DNA of 64,000 bases from Georgenia wutianyii (GTDB taxonomy: Bacteria; Actinomycetota; Actinomycetes; Actinomycetales; Actinomycetaceae): assembly GCF_006349365.1 (NCBI RefSeq), contig NZ_CP040899.1:3286001-3350000 (forward strand), in the 5' to 3' direction. The notes beneath the pieces were generated by a model that did no database searches, was not told where the DNA came from, and worked only from the letters and a program-made list of their open reading frames with translations. Both the position numbers and the translations under genes were made by a program. Within the stretch, counting starts at the first letter, position 1, and every line of letters begins with the position of its first letter. Shown here one piece after another: positions 53,580 through 60,913 of this stretch.

Positions 53580-53618
53580 CCGCGGGCCCTCCTGCCGCTG
53601 CGGCAGGAGGGCCCGCGG
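53580..53618. terminator. Perfect 18-bp hairpin, bidirectional terminator
   Basis: CCGCGGGCCCTCCTGCCG-type arm (53580-53597) pairs without mismatch with 53601-53618 around a CTG loop. It lies 12 bases after the DUF3618 stop and 15 bases from the end of the convergent gene, so it can stop transcription from both sides. Confidence 0.9.
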
Positions 53619-53632
53619 TCGTGCGATCCGTG

Positions 53633-54637
53633 TCAGCCGAGCGTCTCGGGGGCGACGAGGAAGCCGTCGTCGTCGACGATCGCGCCGCCCACGGCCGCGT
53701 GGAGGGCGAGGGTCACGCGCTCGACGAGCCGGGCGGCCTGCTCCCGCTGCCGGCGCAGCGCGAGGGGCGGGCGAGGACCGAGCGCGGTGGCCGGGTCGTC
53801 CGGCCGCCAGCGCACCTCGTAGGTGATGACCCCGCCACGGGCCCACGGCTCGCCGCGCAGGACGAGCGGGGTGTGCTCGCTGCCCGCGACACCGACCTCG
53901 AGCAGCCCGCCCGGCGCCGGGGCCGCGCAGGCGTAGCCGTCGAGGACCTGCGGCTGGGAGAGGACAGCCTCGTCGAGCGCGTCGGCCTCGGCGTGCAGCC
54001 AGGCCCGTTCGCCCTCGTCCAGCTCGGCGACCGCCGCCGCCCGCTGCGGGGCGACGCCGGCGTCGAGCGACGGCACGTGCGCGGGCGGGTCGACCTCCTC
54101 GTCGGTCGTGATCCCGGGCAGCACCGGGGCGAGGACCTTGAGGCACGCGTCCGGCTCGAGCCACACCGTCGTGTGGACGGTGAGGTCGACGGCGGAGGCG
54201 GGGTCGGGCACGAGGACGGTGCCGGTGCCCGCGACCCGCAGCGCGCCGGCGAGCCGTCGCGCCTGGGCGAGGAGGTGGTCCAGGACGCGCCGCTCCAGCC
54301 CGACCGGCTCCCCCTCGGGGAACGCGTCGAGCAGCCCGCCCAGGCCCCGCAGCTCGGGCGGCACGGCGCCGCCGCGCTGGACCGGGCAGCGCAGGAGCAT
54401 CGCCGAGGCGGCCCAGGAGGGCAGGTCGAGCGCGGCGCGCACGGTGTCGTCCACCTCCCACGGCCCGGTGAGCAGGGCGTCACCGGTGAGCCGCAGCGAG
54501 CTCGGCGCCACCCAGCCGGCGTCGTCGAAGTGCGAGACCGCCAGCGCCTCCACCTCCTCCGGGGACACCTCGGCGGAGAGCACGAGCAGGTGTCGGGGAG
54601 CGGCCAGGCCGCGGTCGAGGAGGGGGAGGTCGCTCAC
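53633..54637 (-). CDS. Uncharacterised protein coupled to dcd
   Basis: A 334-residue soluble protein, rich in Ala, Leu, Asp and Glu, with no signal peptide or membrane helix. Recognisable stretches are [20 protein letters not shown] near the N-terminus, [20 protein letters not shown] in the middle (reminiscent of a carbohydrate- or nucleotide-site strand, not diagnostic) and [20 protein letters not shown] near the C-terminus. I do not recognise the family; IucA/IucC-like siderophore proteins share some middle-region motifs but the match is weak. The GTG at 54637 overlaps the dcd stop as GTGA. Confidence 0.7.
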   Translation of the reverse strand: MSDLPLLDRGLAAPRHLLVLSAEVSPEEVEALAVSHFDDAGWVAPSSLRLTGDALLTGPWEVDDTVRAALDLPSWAASAMLLRCPVQRGGAVPPELRGLGGLLDAFPEGEPVGLERRVLDHLLAQARRLAGALRVAGTGTVLVPDPASAVDLTVHTTVWLEPDACLKVLAPVLPGITTDEEVDPPAHVPSLDAGVAPQRAAAVAELDEGERAWLHAEADALDEAVLSQPQVLDGYACAAPAPGGLLEVGVAGSEHTPLVLRGEPWARGGVITYEVRWRPDDPATALGPRPPLALRRQREQAARLVERVTLALHAAVGGAIVDDDGFLVAPETLG

Positions 54638-55212
54638 CGGAGTGGGGTACGGCTGAAGTTGAGGTGGGAGCGGGAGGCGGTCGGGCCGCGCTGGCCCTGG
54701 TAGCGCGAGCCGCGCACCCCGGTGCCGTACGGGTGCTCGGCCGGGCTGGAGAGCTGGAAGAAGCACAGCTGGCCGATCTTCATCCCCGGCCACAGCGTGA
54801 TCGGCAGGGTCGCGGTGTTCGACAGCTCGAGGGTGACGTGGCCGGTGAACCCGGGGTCGATGAAGCCGGCGGTCGAGTGGGTGAGCAGGCCGAGACGGCC
54901 GAGGGAGGACTTGCCCTCGAGCCGGGCCGCGACGTCGTCGGGGAGCGTGACGAGCTCGTAGGTGGCGCCGAGGGCGAACTCACCCGGGTGGAGCACGAAC
55001 GGCTCGTCGGGCGCGACCTCGATGAGGCGGGTGAGCTCGGACTGGTCCTGCGCCGGGTCGATGACGGCGTAGCGGTGGTTGTCGAAGAGCCGGAACCAGC
55101 GGTCGAGGCGCACGTCGATGCTCGAGGGCTGGATCATCGCGGGGTCGTACGGGTCGAGCTGGACCCGCCCGGCGTCGATCTGGGCCCGGATGTCACGGTC
55201 GGAGAGAAGCAC
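54634..55212 (-). CDS. dcd: dCTP deaminase
   Basis: A 192-residue trimeric nucleotide enzyme that turns dCTP into dUTP (or directly dUMP in bifunctional forms). Signatures: [18 protein letters not shown] near residue 25, [20 protein letters not shown] with the catalytic Glu region and the Ser/Arg nucleotide contacts (about residues 108-127), [20 protein letters not shown], and the C-terminal [16 protein letters not shown] lid. The GTG at 55212 gives the family length and has a CACAAT box 6 bases upstream. In the ancestral order dcd probably lay directly downstream of tRNA-Gly, with the Fic gene inserted later between them. Confidence 0.95.
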   Translation of the reverse strand: MLLSDRDIRAQIDAGRVQLDPYDPAMIQPSSIDVRLDRWFRLFDNHRYAVIDPAQDQSELTRLIEVAPDEPFVLHPGEFALGATYELVTLPDDVAARLEGKSSLGRLGLLTHSTAGFIDPGFTGHVTLELSNTATLPITLWPGMKIGQLCFFQLSSPAEHPYGTGVRGSRYQGQRGPTASRSHLNFSRTPLR

Positions 55213-55218
55213 GCAAAG

Positions 55219-55224
55219 ATTGTG
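55219..55224 (-). promoter_or_regulatory. -10-like CACAAT, possible leaderless promoter of dcd
   Basis: The minus strand reads CACAAT-CTTTGC-GTG, with 6 bases between box and start. The same CACAAT-N6-GTG layout occurs before the desaturase-like gene at 62395. Confidence 0.35.
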
Positions 55225-55228
55225 CCTC

Positions 55229-55269
55229 ACGAACACGAACGGCCCGACCCCGGAGGGGCCGAGCCGGTG
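55229..55269 (+). repeat. 41-bp direct repeat, left copy (flanks the Fic gene)
   Basis: Identical over 41 bases to 56614-56654. It contains a GC hairpin (CGGCCC..CCCCGGAGGGG..CCG) that in the right copy is the tRNA-Gly terminator. It lies directly upstream of dcd. Together with the right copy it brackets a lower-GC segment. Confidence 0.95.
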
Positions 55270-55354
55270 TGACCTCATTAGTGACAATCCACAGCCGACT
55301 ATGACTGCGAACCGACACTTCCCAGACACTCTACGAGTCGGCCATGGATCCTCT

Positions 55355-55387
55355 AAGTGTGAATCTCGTACGTGAAATTTTACACTT
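55355..55387 (+). promoter_or_regulatory. Operator-like inverted repeat over the Fic promoter
   Basis: AAGTGTGAA (55355-55363) and TTTACACTT (55379-55387) are inverted copies with one mismatch, 15 bases apart. They cover the presumed -35 (GTGAAA, 55372-55377, 17 bases from the -10). The Fic protein ends in a winged-helix-like domain, so binding of its own operator is a reasonable guess. Confidence 0.5.
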
Positions 55388-55394
55388 CGACCAG

Positions 55395-55400
55395 TAGAGT
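55395..55400 (+). promoter_or_regulatory. -10 box TAGAGT, leaderless promoter of the Fic gene
   Basis: TAGAGT is followed by 7 bases and the ATG at 55408; no ribosome site is present. Confidence 0.5.
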
Positions 55401-55407
55401 GACATTC

Positions 55408-56607
55408 ATGGACCTTGGCCGCTTCACGAAGGCGTCACCGGGCACGCTTGTACCCATCACCGGAACCGACCCGAGGCACGGCGCTTGGGAGCATCGCGCG
55501 TTCCTGCCCGACCCGTTGCCCAGCGAGTGCCCACCCCTCACCCCAGCCACCTACCTCGCGGTCGCAAACGCTCGCGCAGCCTTGGCATCCTTGGACAGCA
55601 CAGCCCGCCAGCTGCCCAACCCGCAACTACTCAGGCGTCCAACCCTCCAGACCGAGGCGCAGAGCACCTCCGCACTGGAGGGTACCTACGCGCCACTGAG
55701 CGACGTCCTAACCGCAGATGAGGACAACCCAGGCACCGCAGATCTCCGGGAGGTTCTCAACTACGTCAAGATGGCAGATACGGCCTTCGACTGGCTACAG
55801 CAGGGCAGGTCCCTCACCACCAGCATGATGAGCGGGCTCCAGCGAATCCTAGTCGCAGGCACGCCCAGCGACGTCGCTGCGTCGGGCGCAATCCGCAACA
55901 TGCAGGTGGTCATTGGTCGGCGAGATGGAGCAACTCCTGCAGATCTTCCCGTGACGGTCGCGCGATTCGTGCCCCCGCCACCGGGGGACGACCTGCACGC
56001 TCGAGTACAGGACCTCTTGGCGTGGATGAGCATCGACCGCTCGAGCGAGATCGACCCCGTAGTAGCCGCCGCCATGGCGCACTACCAGTTCGAGGCGCTA
56101 CACCCCTTCAATGATGGAAACGGGCGGATCGGCAGGCTCCTCATCGTGATACACCTGCTGCTGTCCGGAGTCCTGGCCGAACCCACGCTCTCAGTATCAC
56201 CCTGGTTCGAATCGCGTCGGTACGACTACTACGACCGCCTTCTGGCCGTCAGCACAGCGGGGGACTGGGACGGATTCGTCTCCTTCTTCGCGCACGGACT
56301 AAGGGAGTCCGCCCTCGCTACGCGCGACCAGATGCTCGCACTCGTCGCAGTCCAAGACCAGCTCAAGGACGTCGTCCGGACTTCCAAGCTACGGGCAGAC
56401 ACGGCCCAGACCCTCGTCGACTACGCGGTGGGCCACATCTCGTTCACCGTGCGCGCGGTCCAGCGCGATCTCCAACTCTCGTACGGGAGAGCGAACAGCC
56501 TGGTCGGCCAACTCGTCGATCTGGAGATCCTCGCACCGCTGGACCCTGAAGGCACCTATCGCCGTCGGTTCTACGCTCCAAAGGTGCTGCGCACCCTTGT
56601 CAACTGA
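55408..56607 (+). CDS. Fic/DOC-family AMP transferase with C-terminal winged helix
   Basis: A 399-residue Fic protein. A Fic_N region holds the autoinhibitory motif STSALEGT (residues 86-93, S-x-x-x-E-G), which marks a class II Fic whose Glu91 blocks ATP until released. The core motif [12 protein letters not shown] begins at His232. The C-terminal 80 residues ([20 protein letters not shown], then [17 protein letters not shown]) read as a winged helix. Fic enzymes usually transfer AMP to a protein side chain. Codon use is clearly less GC-rich than the neighbours, and the gene lies between 41-bp direct repeats, so it was probably acquired. The ATG at 55408 is set by the promoter; an ATG at 55372 lies in the operator. 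Confidence 0.92.
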   Translation: MDLGRFTKASPGTLVPITGTDPRHGAWEHRAFLPDPLPSECPPLTPATYLAVANARAALASLDSTARQLPNPQLLRRPTLQTEAQSTSALEGTYAPLSDVLTADEDNPGTADLREVLNYVKMADTAFDWLQQGRSLTTSMMSGLQRILVAGTPSDVAASGAIRNMQVVIGRRDGATPADLPVTVARFVPPPPGDDLHARVQDLLAWMSIDRSSEIDPVVAAAMAHYQFEALHPFNDGNGRIGRLLIVIHLLLSGVLAEPTLSVSPWFESRRYDYYDRLLAVSTAGDWDGFVSFFAHGLRESALATRDQMLALVAVQDQLKDVVRTSKLRADTAQTLVDYAVGHISFTVRAVQRDLQLSYGRANSLVGQLVDLEILAPLDPEGTYRRRFYAPKVLRTLVN

Positions 56608-56613
56608 TGCGCT

Positions 56614-56654
56614 ACGAACACGAACGGCCCGACCCCGGAGGGGCCGAGCCGGTG
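56614..56654 (+). repeat. 41-bp direct repeat, right copy (tRNA-Gly side)
   Basis: Identical to 55229-55269. It abuts the tRNA-Gly gene, overlapping the first two template bases of the encoded CCA end. Confidence 0.95.
56625..56651 (-). terminator. tRNA-Gly terminator hairpin
   Basis: CGGCCC-GA-CCCC and GGGG-CC-GA-GCCG pair around a short GA-containing turn directly after the tRNA 3' end (minus strand). The same hairpin exists in the left repeat copy upstream of dcd. Confidence 0.65.
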
Positions 56655-56726
56655 GAGCGGGTGACGGGAATCGAACCCGCGCCGTCAGCTTGGGAAGCTG
56701 AAGTTCTACCATTGAACTACACCCGC
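56653..56726 (-). tRNA. tRNA-Gly (anticodon CCC)
   Basis: On the minus strand the cloverleaf is complete: acceptor GCGGGTG/CACCCGC with discriminator T and encoded CCA; D arm with GTTCAATGGTAGAAC; anticodon stem TCAGC/GCTGA around the loop TTCCCAA (anticodon CCC, reading GGG); and T arm GCGGGTTCGATTCCCGT. It lies next to the 41-bp repeat that bounds the Fic segment. Confidence 0.97.
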
Positions 56727-56757
56727 GTGGCAGTGCCGCAGGCGCTGCCGGAGTCCG

Positions 56758-56788
56758 AGTATAGCCATCGCCGTGCCCGGTTCGTAAA
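56758..56788 (-). promoter_or_regulatory. Promoter of tRNA-Gly
   Basis: On the minus strand a near-perfect -10 TATACT (56763-56758) lies 31 bases upstream of the tRNA 5' end, with a weaker -35 TTTACG (56788-56783) 19 bases further up. Confidence 0.65.
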
Positions 56789-56862
56789 ACTCCGGCACGG
56801 TGAGCGACGCGGCACGCGCCCGACGGGTGGAACCTCGCAGCCTCACGTACCGTTGTCCAACT

Positions 56863-57450
56863 GTGAGTACTCAGGCAGAACCCCCGCCAATGTCCGTCGT
56901 CGTCGGCGGCGGCGATGACGACCTCCGCGCCCCGGTCACCGAGATCCGGCGGGTGCTGCGCGCGACGACCCCCGGCACCGGCCTGGCCACGATCCTGGAC
57001 CTCGGGGCGGGCACCACCCAGCTCGACCAGACCCGCCACCTCATGATCGGCGCGGTCGAGGAGCTCACCGGCCTGCGCCTCGGGGAGCTGCAGGCGCTGA
57101 CCGCCGTCGCCGAGGGCGTGGACCACTACCGGGCGATCGCCCGCTACACGGGGCAGGCCGACGCCGCTGCCGCCGCGACCGTCGACGGCCTGGTCCGCAA
57201 GGCGCTCCTCGGCCGCCACCACCACCCGGCCGAGCCGAACTCCGCGGCCGAGCCCACGCTCGTCCACCTCACGCCCAAGGGCCAGGCCGTCCTCGGGCAG
57301 TCCGAGGCCATCCGCATCCGGCTGCTCGACACGCTCGCGCAGTCGCTGAGCCCGACCGAGATCGACCAGGTCCGCTCCGCTGCCGACGCCCTGCGCCTCG
57401 GCCGCCGGCCGGAGATGTGGCGCCCGCAGATCGGCGGCGCGGCCGTCTGA
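56863..57450 (+). CDS. MarR-like winged-helix protein
   Basis: A protein of about 195 residues. After a Gly/Asp-rich start it shows a MarR-type arrangement: a dimerisation helix (LDQTRHLMIGAVEELTGL), LGELQALTAVAEGVDHYRAI, a helix-turn-helix around YTGQADAAAAATVDGLVRKA, and a wing ending LVHLTPKGQAVLGQSE. The GTG at 56863 lies 9 bases after a TACCGT box; an ATG at 56890 and a GTG at 56800 are alternatives. It precedes a convergent, canonical MarR gene. Ligand and target are unknown. Confidence 0.65.
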   Translation: MSTQAEPPPMSVVVGGGDDDLRAPVTEIRRVLRATTPGTGLATILDLGAGTTQLDQTRHLMIGAVEELTGLRLGELQALTAVAEGVDHYRAIARYTGQADAAAAATVDGLVRKALLGRHHHPAEPNSAAEPTLVHLTPKGQAVLGQSEAIRIRLLDTLAQSLSPTEIDQVRSAADALRLGRRPEMWRPQIGGAAV

Positions 57451-57451
57451 G

Positions 57452-57952
57452 TCAGACCCCGACGCCGCGGCCCGGACGCACCGGCCGCCCGCCGGGCTGC
57501 AGCCGCTCGAGCACCGGGGCGAGGATCGCCGCGAGCGCGGGCACGTCCTGCTCGCCGAGCGCGTCGAAGACGAGCTCACGGACGTCGTCGACGTGCGCCG
57601 GCGCCGTCGCGACGACCTTGGACAGACCCTCGGGGGTGAGCCGGGCGATCCGCGCCCGGGCGTTGTGCGGGGAGCGCTCGCGCACCACCCAGCCGTGCCG
57701 CTCGAGGCGGGTGAGGACGTGTGACAGACGGGACAGCGAGCCGGAGGTGAGCTCGGCGAGCTCGCTGAGCTGGAGCGTGCGGTCCTCCTGCTCGGAGAGC
57801 ATCGCGAGGACCATGTACTCGTAGAACGTGATGCCGGCGTGCTGCTGCAGCCGCGTGTCGAGGGCGCCCGGGAGCGTCATGAACAGCTCGCTGATGCTCA
57901 GCCAGGTGGTCCGTTCGACCGGGGTGAGCCAGCGCGGCTCGTCGTCGCTCAT
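57452..57952 (-). CDS. MarR-family transcriptional regulator
   Basis: A 166-residue winged-helix repressor. It shows ALDTRLQQHAGITFYEYMVL in the first helices, the recognition part LQLSELAELTSGSLSRLSHVL (about residues 60-80, read in two parts), the wing RHGWVVRERSPHNARARIAR with the conserved D/N-x-R-x-x-x-x-LT, then ARLTPEGLSKVV. The C-terminus closes the dimer helix bundle. No divergent target gene adjoins it closely: upstream is the M50 gene on the same strand. It converges with the other MarR-like gene, only one base apart. Confidence 0.9.
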   Translation of the reverse strand: MSDDEPRWLTPVERTTWLSISELFMTLPGALDTRLQQHAGITFYEYMVLAMLSEQEDRTLQLSELAELTSGSLSRLSHVLTRLERHGWVVRERSPHNARARIARLTPEGLSKVVATAPAHVDDVRELVFDALGEQDVPALAAILAPVLERLQPGGRPVRPGRGVGV

Positions 57953-58010
57953 GGTGCGTCCTCGTGTCTCATAGTTGAGTCTTCAAGTGTCCCGCCCGGG
58001 AGCGCGGCTG

Positions 58011-58736
58011 TCAACGTCCCACGAGCGTCCACAGCCGGTCGGCCACCACCCAGGTCGCGCCCGCCAGCGCGAGGACGAAGGACACGGTCCACACCGCGCG
58101 GGGCAGCGGGGTGATCCGGGCGAGCACGGCGGGGTCCGACCCGCTGCCCGGCTCCCGGGTGACGGCGCCGAGGTGGCGCCACGCCCCGAGCACCAGCATG
58201 ACACCGACGGCGAGGAGGGCCAGCCCCTGGGCCTCGCCGTCGCCGGACCACCACAGCCAGCCGGTCGCCCCGAGGGCGGCGAGCATGACGAGGACCGTGT
58301 AGGCCGACCGGGAGCGGAGCAGCCCGACGAGCAGGACGCCGGCCGTGACGAGGAGGACCGGCGGAGCCCACCCGGAGGTCCCGGCGAGGACGGCACCGGC
58401 ACCGACGAGCGCCGGGGCCGGGTAGCCCGCCCACGTCGTCGCCACCCTGCCCGGCCCCCGGGAACGGCCCACCGTCACCGCGTGCCCGGACATGTCCGGT
58501 CGCAGGACCAGCCCGGTGAACGAGCGGCCGACGAGCACGCCGACGACCGCGTGCCCCAGCTCGTGCACCACGGTGACGACGACGCGCAGCGCCCGCCACA
58601 GCGGCGGGAGGGCGACGACGAGCAGCCCGGCCGCGAGCGCCGCCCACACCGCGGCGGCAGGCAGCCCGAGCGTCGCGAGCGCGGGGCCGGGGCGCGTCCG
58701 GTCGGCCACCGCCGTCCACACGTCGAGGAGGTCCAC
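58011..58736 (-). CDS. M50-family membrane metalloprotease-like protein
   Basis: A 241-residue membrane protein with about six hydrophobic segments. The zinc motif VVHELGHAVVGVLVG (HExxH, about residue 61) lies in the second helix region, and GSGSDPAVLARITPLP near the C-terminus holds a possible third-ligand Asp. This is the short M50B-like group of actinobacteria; no PDZ domain. The protease substrate is unknown and activity is not certain. The GTG at 58736 is 55 bases from the divergent NUDIX gene and lies 6 bases after a CACGAT sequence. Confidence 0.8.
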   Translation of the reverse strand: MDLLDVWTAVADRTRPGPALATLGLPAAAVWAALAAGLLVVALPPLWRALRVVVTVVHELGHAVVGVLVGRSFTGLVLRPDMSGHAVTVGRSRGPGRVATTWAGYPAPALVGAGAVLAGTSGWAPPVLLVTAGVLLVGLLRSRSAYTVLVMLAALGATGWLWWSGDGEAQGLALLAVGVMLVLGAWRHLGAVTREPGSGSDPAVLARITPLPRAVWTVSFVLALAGATWVVADRLWTLVGR

Positions 58737-58779
58737 CCCGCCATCGTGCCCGTCGCCGCGGCGCGGGTCACGCCACGGG

Positions 58780-58785
58780 TAGCCT
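58780..58785 (+). promoter_or_regulatory. -10 box TAGCCT, leaderless promoter of the NUDIX gene
   Basis: TAGCCT-TCGGCC-GTG: 6 bases between box and the GTG at 58792. The same box and spacing precede the UbiA gene. Confidence 0.5.
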
Positions 58786-58791
58786 TCGGCC

Positions 58792-59205
58792 GTGGAGACA
58801 GCGCCCAGGCTGGTCGTCGCGGCGGCCGTCGTCGACGACCTCGTCGCGCCGCGCCGGCTGCTGGCGGCGCGCCGCTCCGCCCCGAGCGACCTCGCCGGGA
58901 TGTGGGAGCTGCCCGGCGGGAAGGTCGAGCCGGGTGAGGACCCCGCGGCGGCGCTGCACCGGGAGATCCGCGAGGAGCTCGGCGTCGACCTCACCCTCGG
59001 CCCGCCGCTCCCCGGTCCGCTCGCGGGCGACTGGCCGATCAACGACCGGCTGCGGCTGCGGGTGTGGCTGGCCCTCACCGACGGGGAGCCGCGGCCCCTC
59101 CTCGACCACGACGACGTGCTGTGGGTCGACGCCCCGGGAGCCGCCGGGCTGAGGTGGCTGCCGGCCGACGGGCCGGTCGTCGCCGCCGTGGGCCTGGCGC
59201 GCTGA
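58792..59205 (+). CDS. NUDIX hydrolase (MutT-like)
   Basis: A 137-residue pyrophosphohydrolase. The Nudix box is complete: GGKVEPGEDPAAALHREIRE followed by ELG (about residues 42-64), and MWELPGGK precedes it. MutT-type members remove 8-oxo-dGTP and related damaged nucleotides; the (d)NTP preference here is inferred from size and from the W-E-L-P-GGK start. Leaderless GTG start. Confidence 0.9.
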   Translation: METAPRLVVAAAVVDDLVAPRRLLAARRSAPSDLAGMWELPGGKVEPGEDPAAALHREIREELGVDLTLGPPLPGPLAGDWPINDRLRLRVWLALTDGEPRPLLDHDDVLWVDAPGAAGLRWLPADGPVVAAVGLAR

Positions 59206-59226
59206 GCCCGCCGGGGTGGGCACGGG

Positions 59227-60069
59227 TCACATGACCTCGGCGCACCACACGGACTGCTCGTCGAACCGGTGTCCGCACGTGTCACCGAACTCCTCGTAGC
59301 CCGAGCCGAGGGGCGACTCGAGGTAGAGGTCGTCGCACGCCTGGCCGTCCCCGGCCTCGCACGCGTCCCACAGCCGGTCGAGGTAGGGGTCGTCGCCGTA
59401 GGTGCTGTCGTCGCCGACCGCACCGAAGATCGAGGACGCGGCGAAGACGAGCGCCCCGACGAGCAGGACGGCGGCGGCCACGATCGCCACGACGAGGCCC
59501 ACGCGTCGGCCGCGCGGCTCGGGCAGCTGGTAGCCGTAGGCGTCGAGCGGGGAGCCGGAGACGGGCCCGTAGCCGGACGGCGCACCGTAGCCGGACGGCG
59601 CACCGTAGCCGGACGGGGCGCCGTAGCCGGACGGTGCCGTGTGGCCGGAGGGTGCCGGGGTGCCGCCGTACCCGCCCGGGCCGGGCGCGCCAGGGCCGGC
59701 CGGTGGGGCGTAGGGGTTGGCGCCCGGTGGGGCGTAGGGGTTGGCGACGGGACGACCGGCGGGAGGCGCGCCCGGTGCGGGGGACCCGCCGGACGCCCAC
59801 GGCCCGGTCTGCGGGGAGAGGGGGCGCGGGGAGCTAGGGACCGACCCGCTCGGGGGCCCCGAGGGCGGCGGGTAGCCGGCGGGCCGGCGACGGGCGAGCG
59901 CGGCGTCCACCGCGTGGTCCCCCAGCGTGCCGAGCCACTCGACGACGCCCGGCGGGGTGGCCGGGTTGGCCGCGACGAACTGGCGCAGGTCGGGCCGGTC
60001 GGCGGCCATGCGGGCGAGCGTCTCCGGGGGCGTGGCCGGGTTCGTCGCCTGGTAGACGGTGAACGTCAT
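59227..60069 (-). CDS. Leucine-rich-repeat-variant (LRV) protein with membrane anchor
   Basis: A 280-residue protein. Residues 1-60 contain variant leucine-rich units (YQATNPATPPETLARMAADR and FVAANPATPPGVVEWLGTLG). A long Pro/Gly/Ser/Tyr region follows with SGYGAP hexapeptide repeats, then one membrane helix (VGLVVAIVAAAVLLVGALVF) and a Cys-containing extracytoplasmic tail (DACEAGDGQACDDLYLE, DTCGHRF, VWCAEV) likely to form disulfides. The function is unknown. Its ATG overlaps the aroD stop as ATGA. Confidence 0.8.
   Translation of the reverse strand: MTFTVYQATNPATPPETLARMAADRPDLRQFVAANPATPPGVVEWLGTLGDHAVDAALARRRPAGYPPPSGPPSGSVPSSPRPLSPQTGPWASGGSPAPGAPPAGRPVANPYAPPGANPYAPPAGPGAPGPGGYGGTPAPSGHTAPSGYGAPSGYGAPSGYGAPSGYGPVSGSPLDAYGYQLPEPRGRRVGLVVAIVAAAVLLVGALVFAASSIFGAVGDDSTYGDDPYLDRLWDACEAGDGQACDDLYLESPLGSGYEEFGDTCGHRFDEQSVWCAEVM
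59566..59640 (-). repeat. 18-bp tandem repeats encoding SGYGAP units
   Basis: Four consecutive 18-base units around CCGTAGCCGGACGGCGCA, with few changes, encode a flexible low-complexity linker. Confidence 0.85.
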
Positions 60070-60830
60070 CGCCCGCCTCCCCCGTGCTCGTGGACGAGGT
60101 CGACGACCTCGCGCAGCGCCCGGGCGTCGATCTGGCCCGGCGCGGAGGGCCGGTCCACGGCACCGAAGGTCAGCGCCGAGCCGAAGACCTCCCCGCACAG
60201 CCGGCTCACCAGGCCGGCCGGGCCCATGGCCATGGTGACCACCGGGACGTCGAGCGTCTCGCGCGCCGCGAGCGTCCCCTCGAGCAGGGCGAGGACGTCG
60301 CGCGGGCCGCGGGCGGTGACGGCGAGCTTGACGACGTCGGCTCCTGCCGCGGCCATCGCGGCGAGCAGGTCCGTGATCTCGGCGGCGGAGGGGGTGGCGT
60401 GCACGTCGTGCGCCGAGACGAGGACCGGCAGGCCGGCCTCGCGGGCACGGGCGAGCAGGTCGGGCAGCACCGCGTGCCGGGCGGCCTCGAGGTCCACGGC
60501 GTCCCCGCCGCCCGGCTCGAGGAGGGAGGTGACGGCGGCGGCGTAGGCGGCGTCGTCGAGCGTGGCTGCGCCACCCTCGTGCGCGCTGCGCACGGTGAGC
60601 AGGAGCGGGGTGTCGCCCAGGCGCTCGCGCAGCGCGGCCGGCAGCCCGGTGACCGGGGTGCCCGCGGCCAGGGCGTGGTCCGCCCGCCACTCGGCGACGT
60701 CGACGCCGGCGGCCAGCACGCGCCCGGCCTCGGCGAGCAGGTCCGCAGCGCGCGGGGAGCTCAGGGAGGCCGCGACCTTGGCGCGCCCCTCCCCCACGGG
60801 CACGCCGCGCAGACGCACGACCGCACTCAT
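60066..60830 (-). CDS. aroD: Type I 3-dehydroquinate dehydratase
   Basis: A 254-residue class I aldolase-type enzyme of the shikimate pathway. Key residues are visible: the Glu and Arg of EWRADHALAAG (about residues 47-57), Arg in LLLTVRSAHEGG, the catalytic His in VLVSAHDVHATP, the Schiff-base Lys in ADVVKLAVTARG and Arg in LVSRLCGEVFGSALTFGA. Type I in place of the usual actinobacterial type II (AroQ) is less common, so a catabolic or extra role is possible. It starts at an ATG with CTCCGGATG-type weak ribosome site and is coupled to the LRV gene. Confidence 0.9.
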   Translation of the reverse strand: MSAVVRLRGVPVGEGRAKVAASLSSPRAADLLAEAGRVLAAGVDVAEWRADHALAAGTPVTGLPAALRERLGDTPLLLTVRSAHEGGAATLDDAAYAAAVTSLLEPGGGDAVDLEAARHAVLPDLLARAREAGLPVLVSAHDVHATPSAAEITDLLAAMAAAGADVVKLAVTARGPRDVLALLEGTLAARETLDVPVVTMAMGPAGLVSRLCGEVFGSALTFGAVDRPSAPGQIDARALREVVDLVHEHGGGGR

Positions 60831-60913
60831 CCGGACCTCTCCTCCGCTCGGCACCGGGAGCACACTACCGACAAGCCCGCGGCGGGCGTCACACCGGCCC
60901 GGGAGCCGGTCGG

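Larger units (their letters stand above)
55270..56654. mobile_element. Candidate small inserted element carrying a Fic gene
   Basis: A 1385-bp segment (interior plus one repeat copy) lies between 41-bp direct repeats at the 3' side of tRNA-Gly. Its base composition and codon use (many A/T-ending codons such as CTA, AGA, GTA, TCA) differ sharply from the flanking genes, which nearly always use G or C. The only gene is Fic. No integrase or transposase is inside, so it would be a cassette moved in trans or a remnant. The repeat covers the terminator and the last two bases of the tRNA CCA, not the tRNA body, so site-specific integration is plausible but unproved. Confidence 0.6.

Noticed and set aside
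55372..55410. Earlier ATG at 55372 as Fic start
   Set aside because: It falls within the inverted repeat and upstream of the -10 box; the extra residues ([11 protein letters not shown]) have no family support.
59566..59640. 18-bp repeats as a possible CRISPR or minisatellite
   Set aside because: Units are contiguous without spacers and stay in frame as SGYGAP codons inside a gene; likewise the 33-, 135- and 12-bp repeats are coding.
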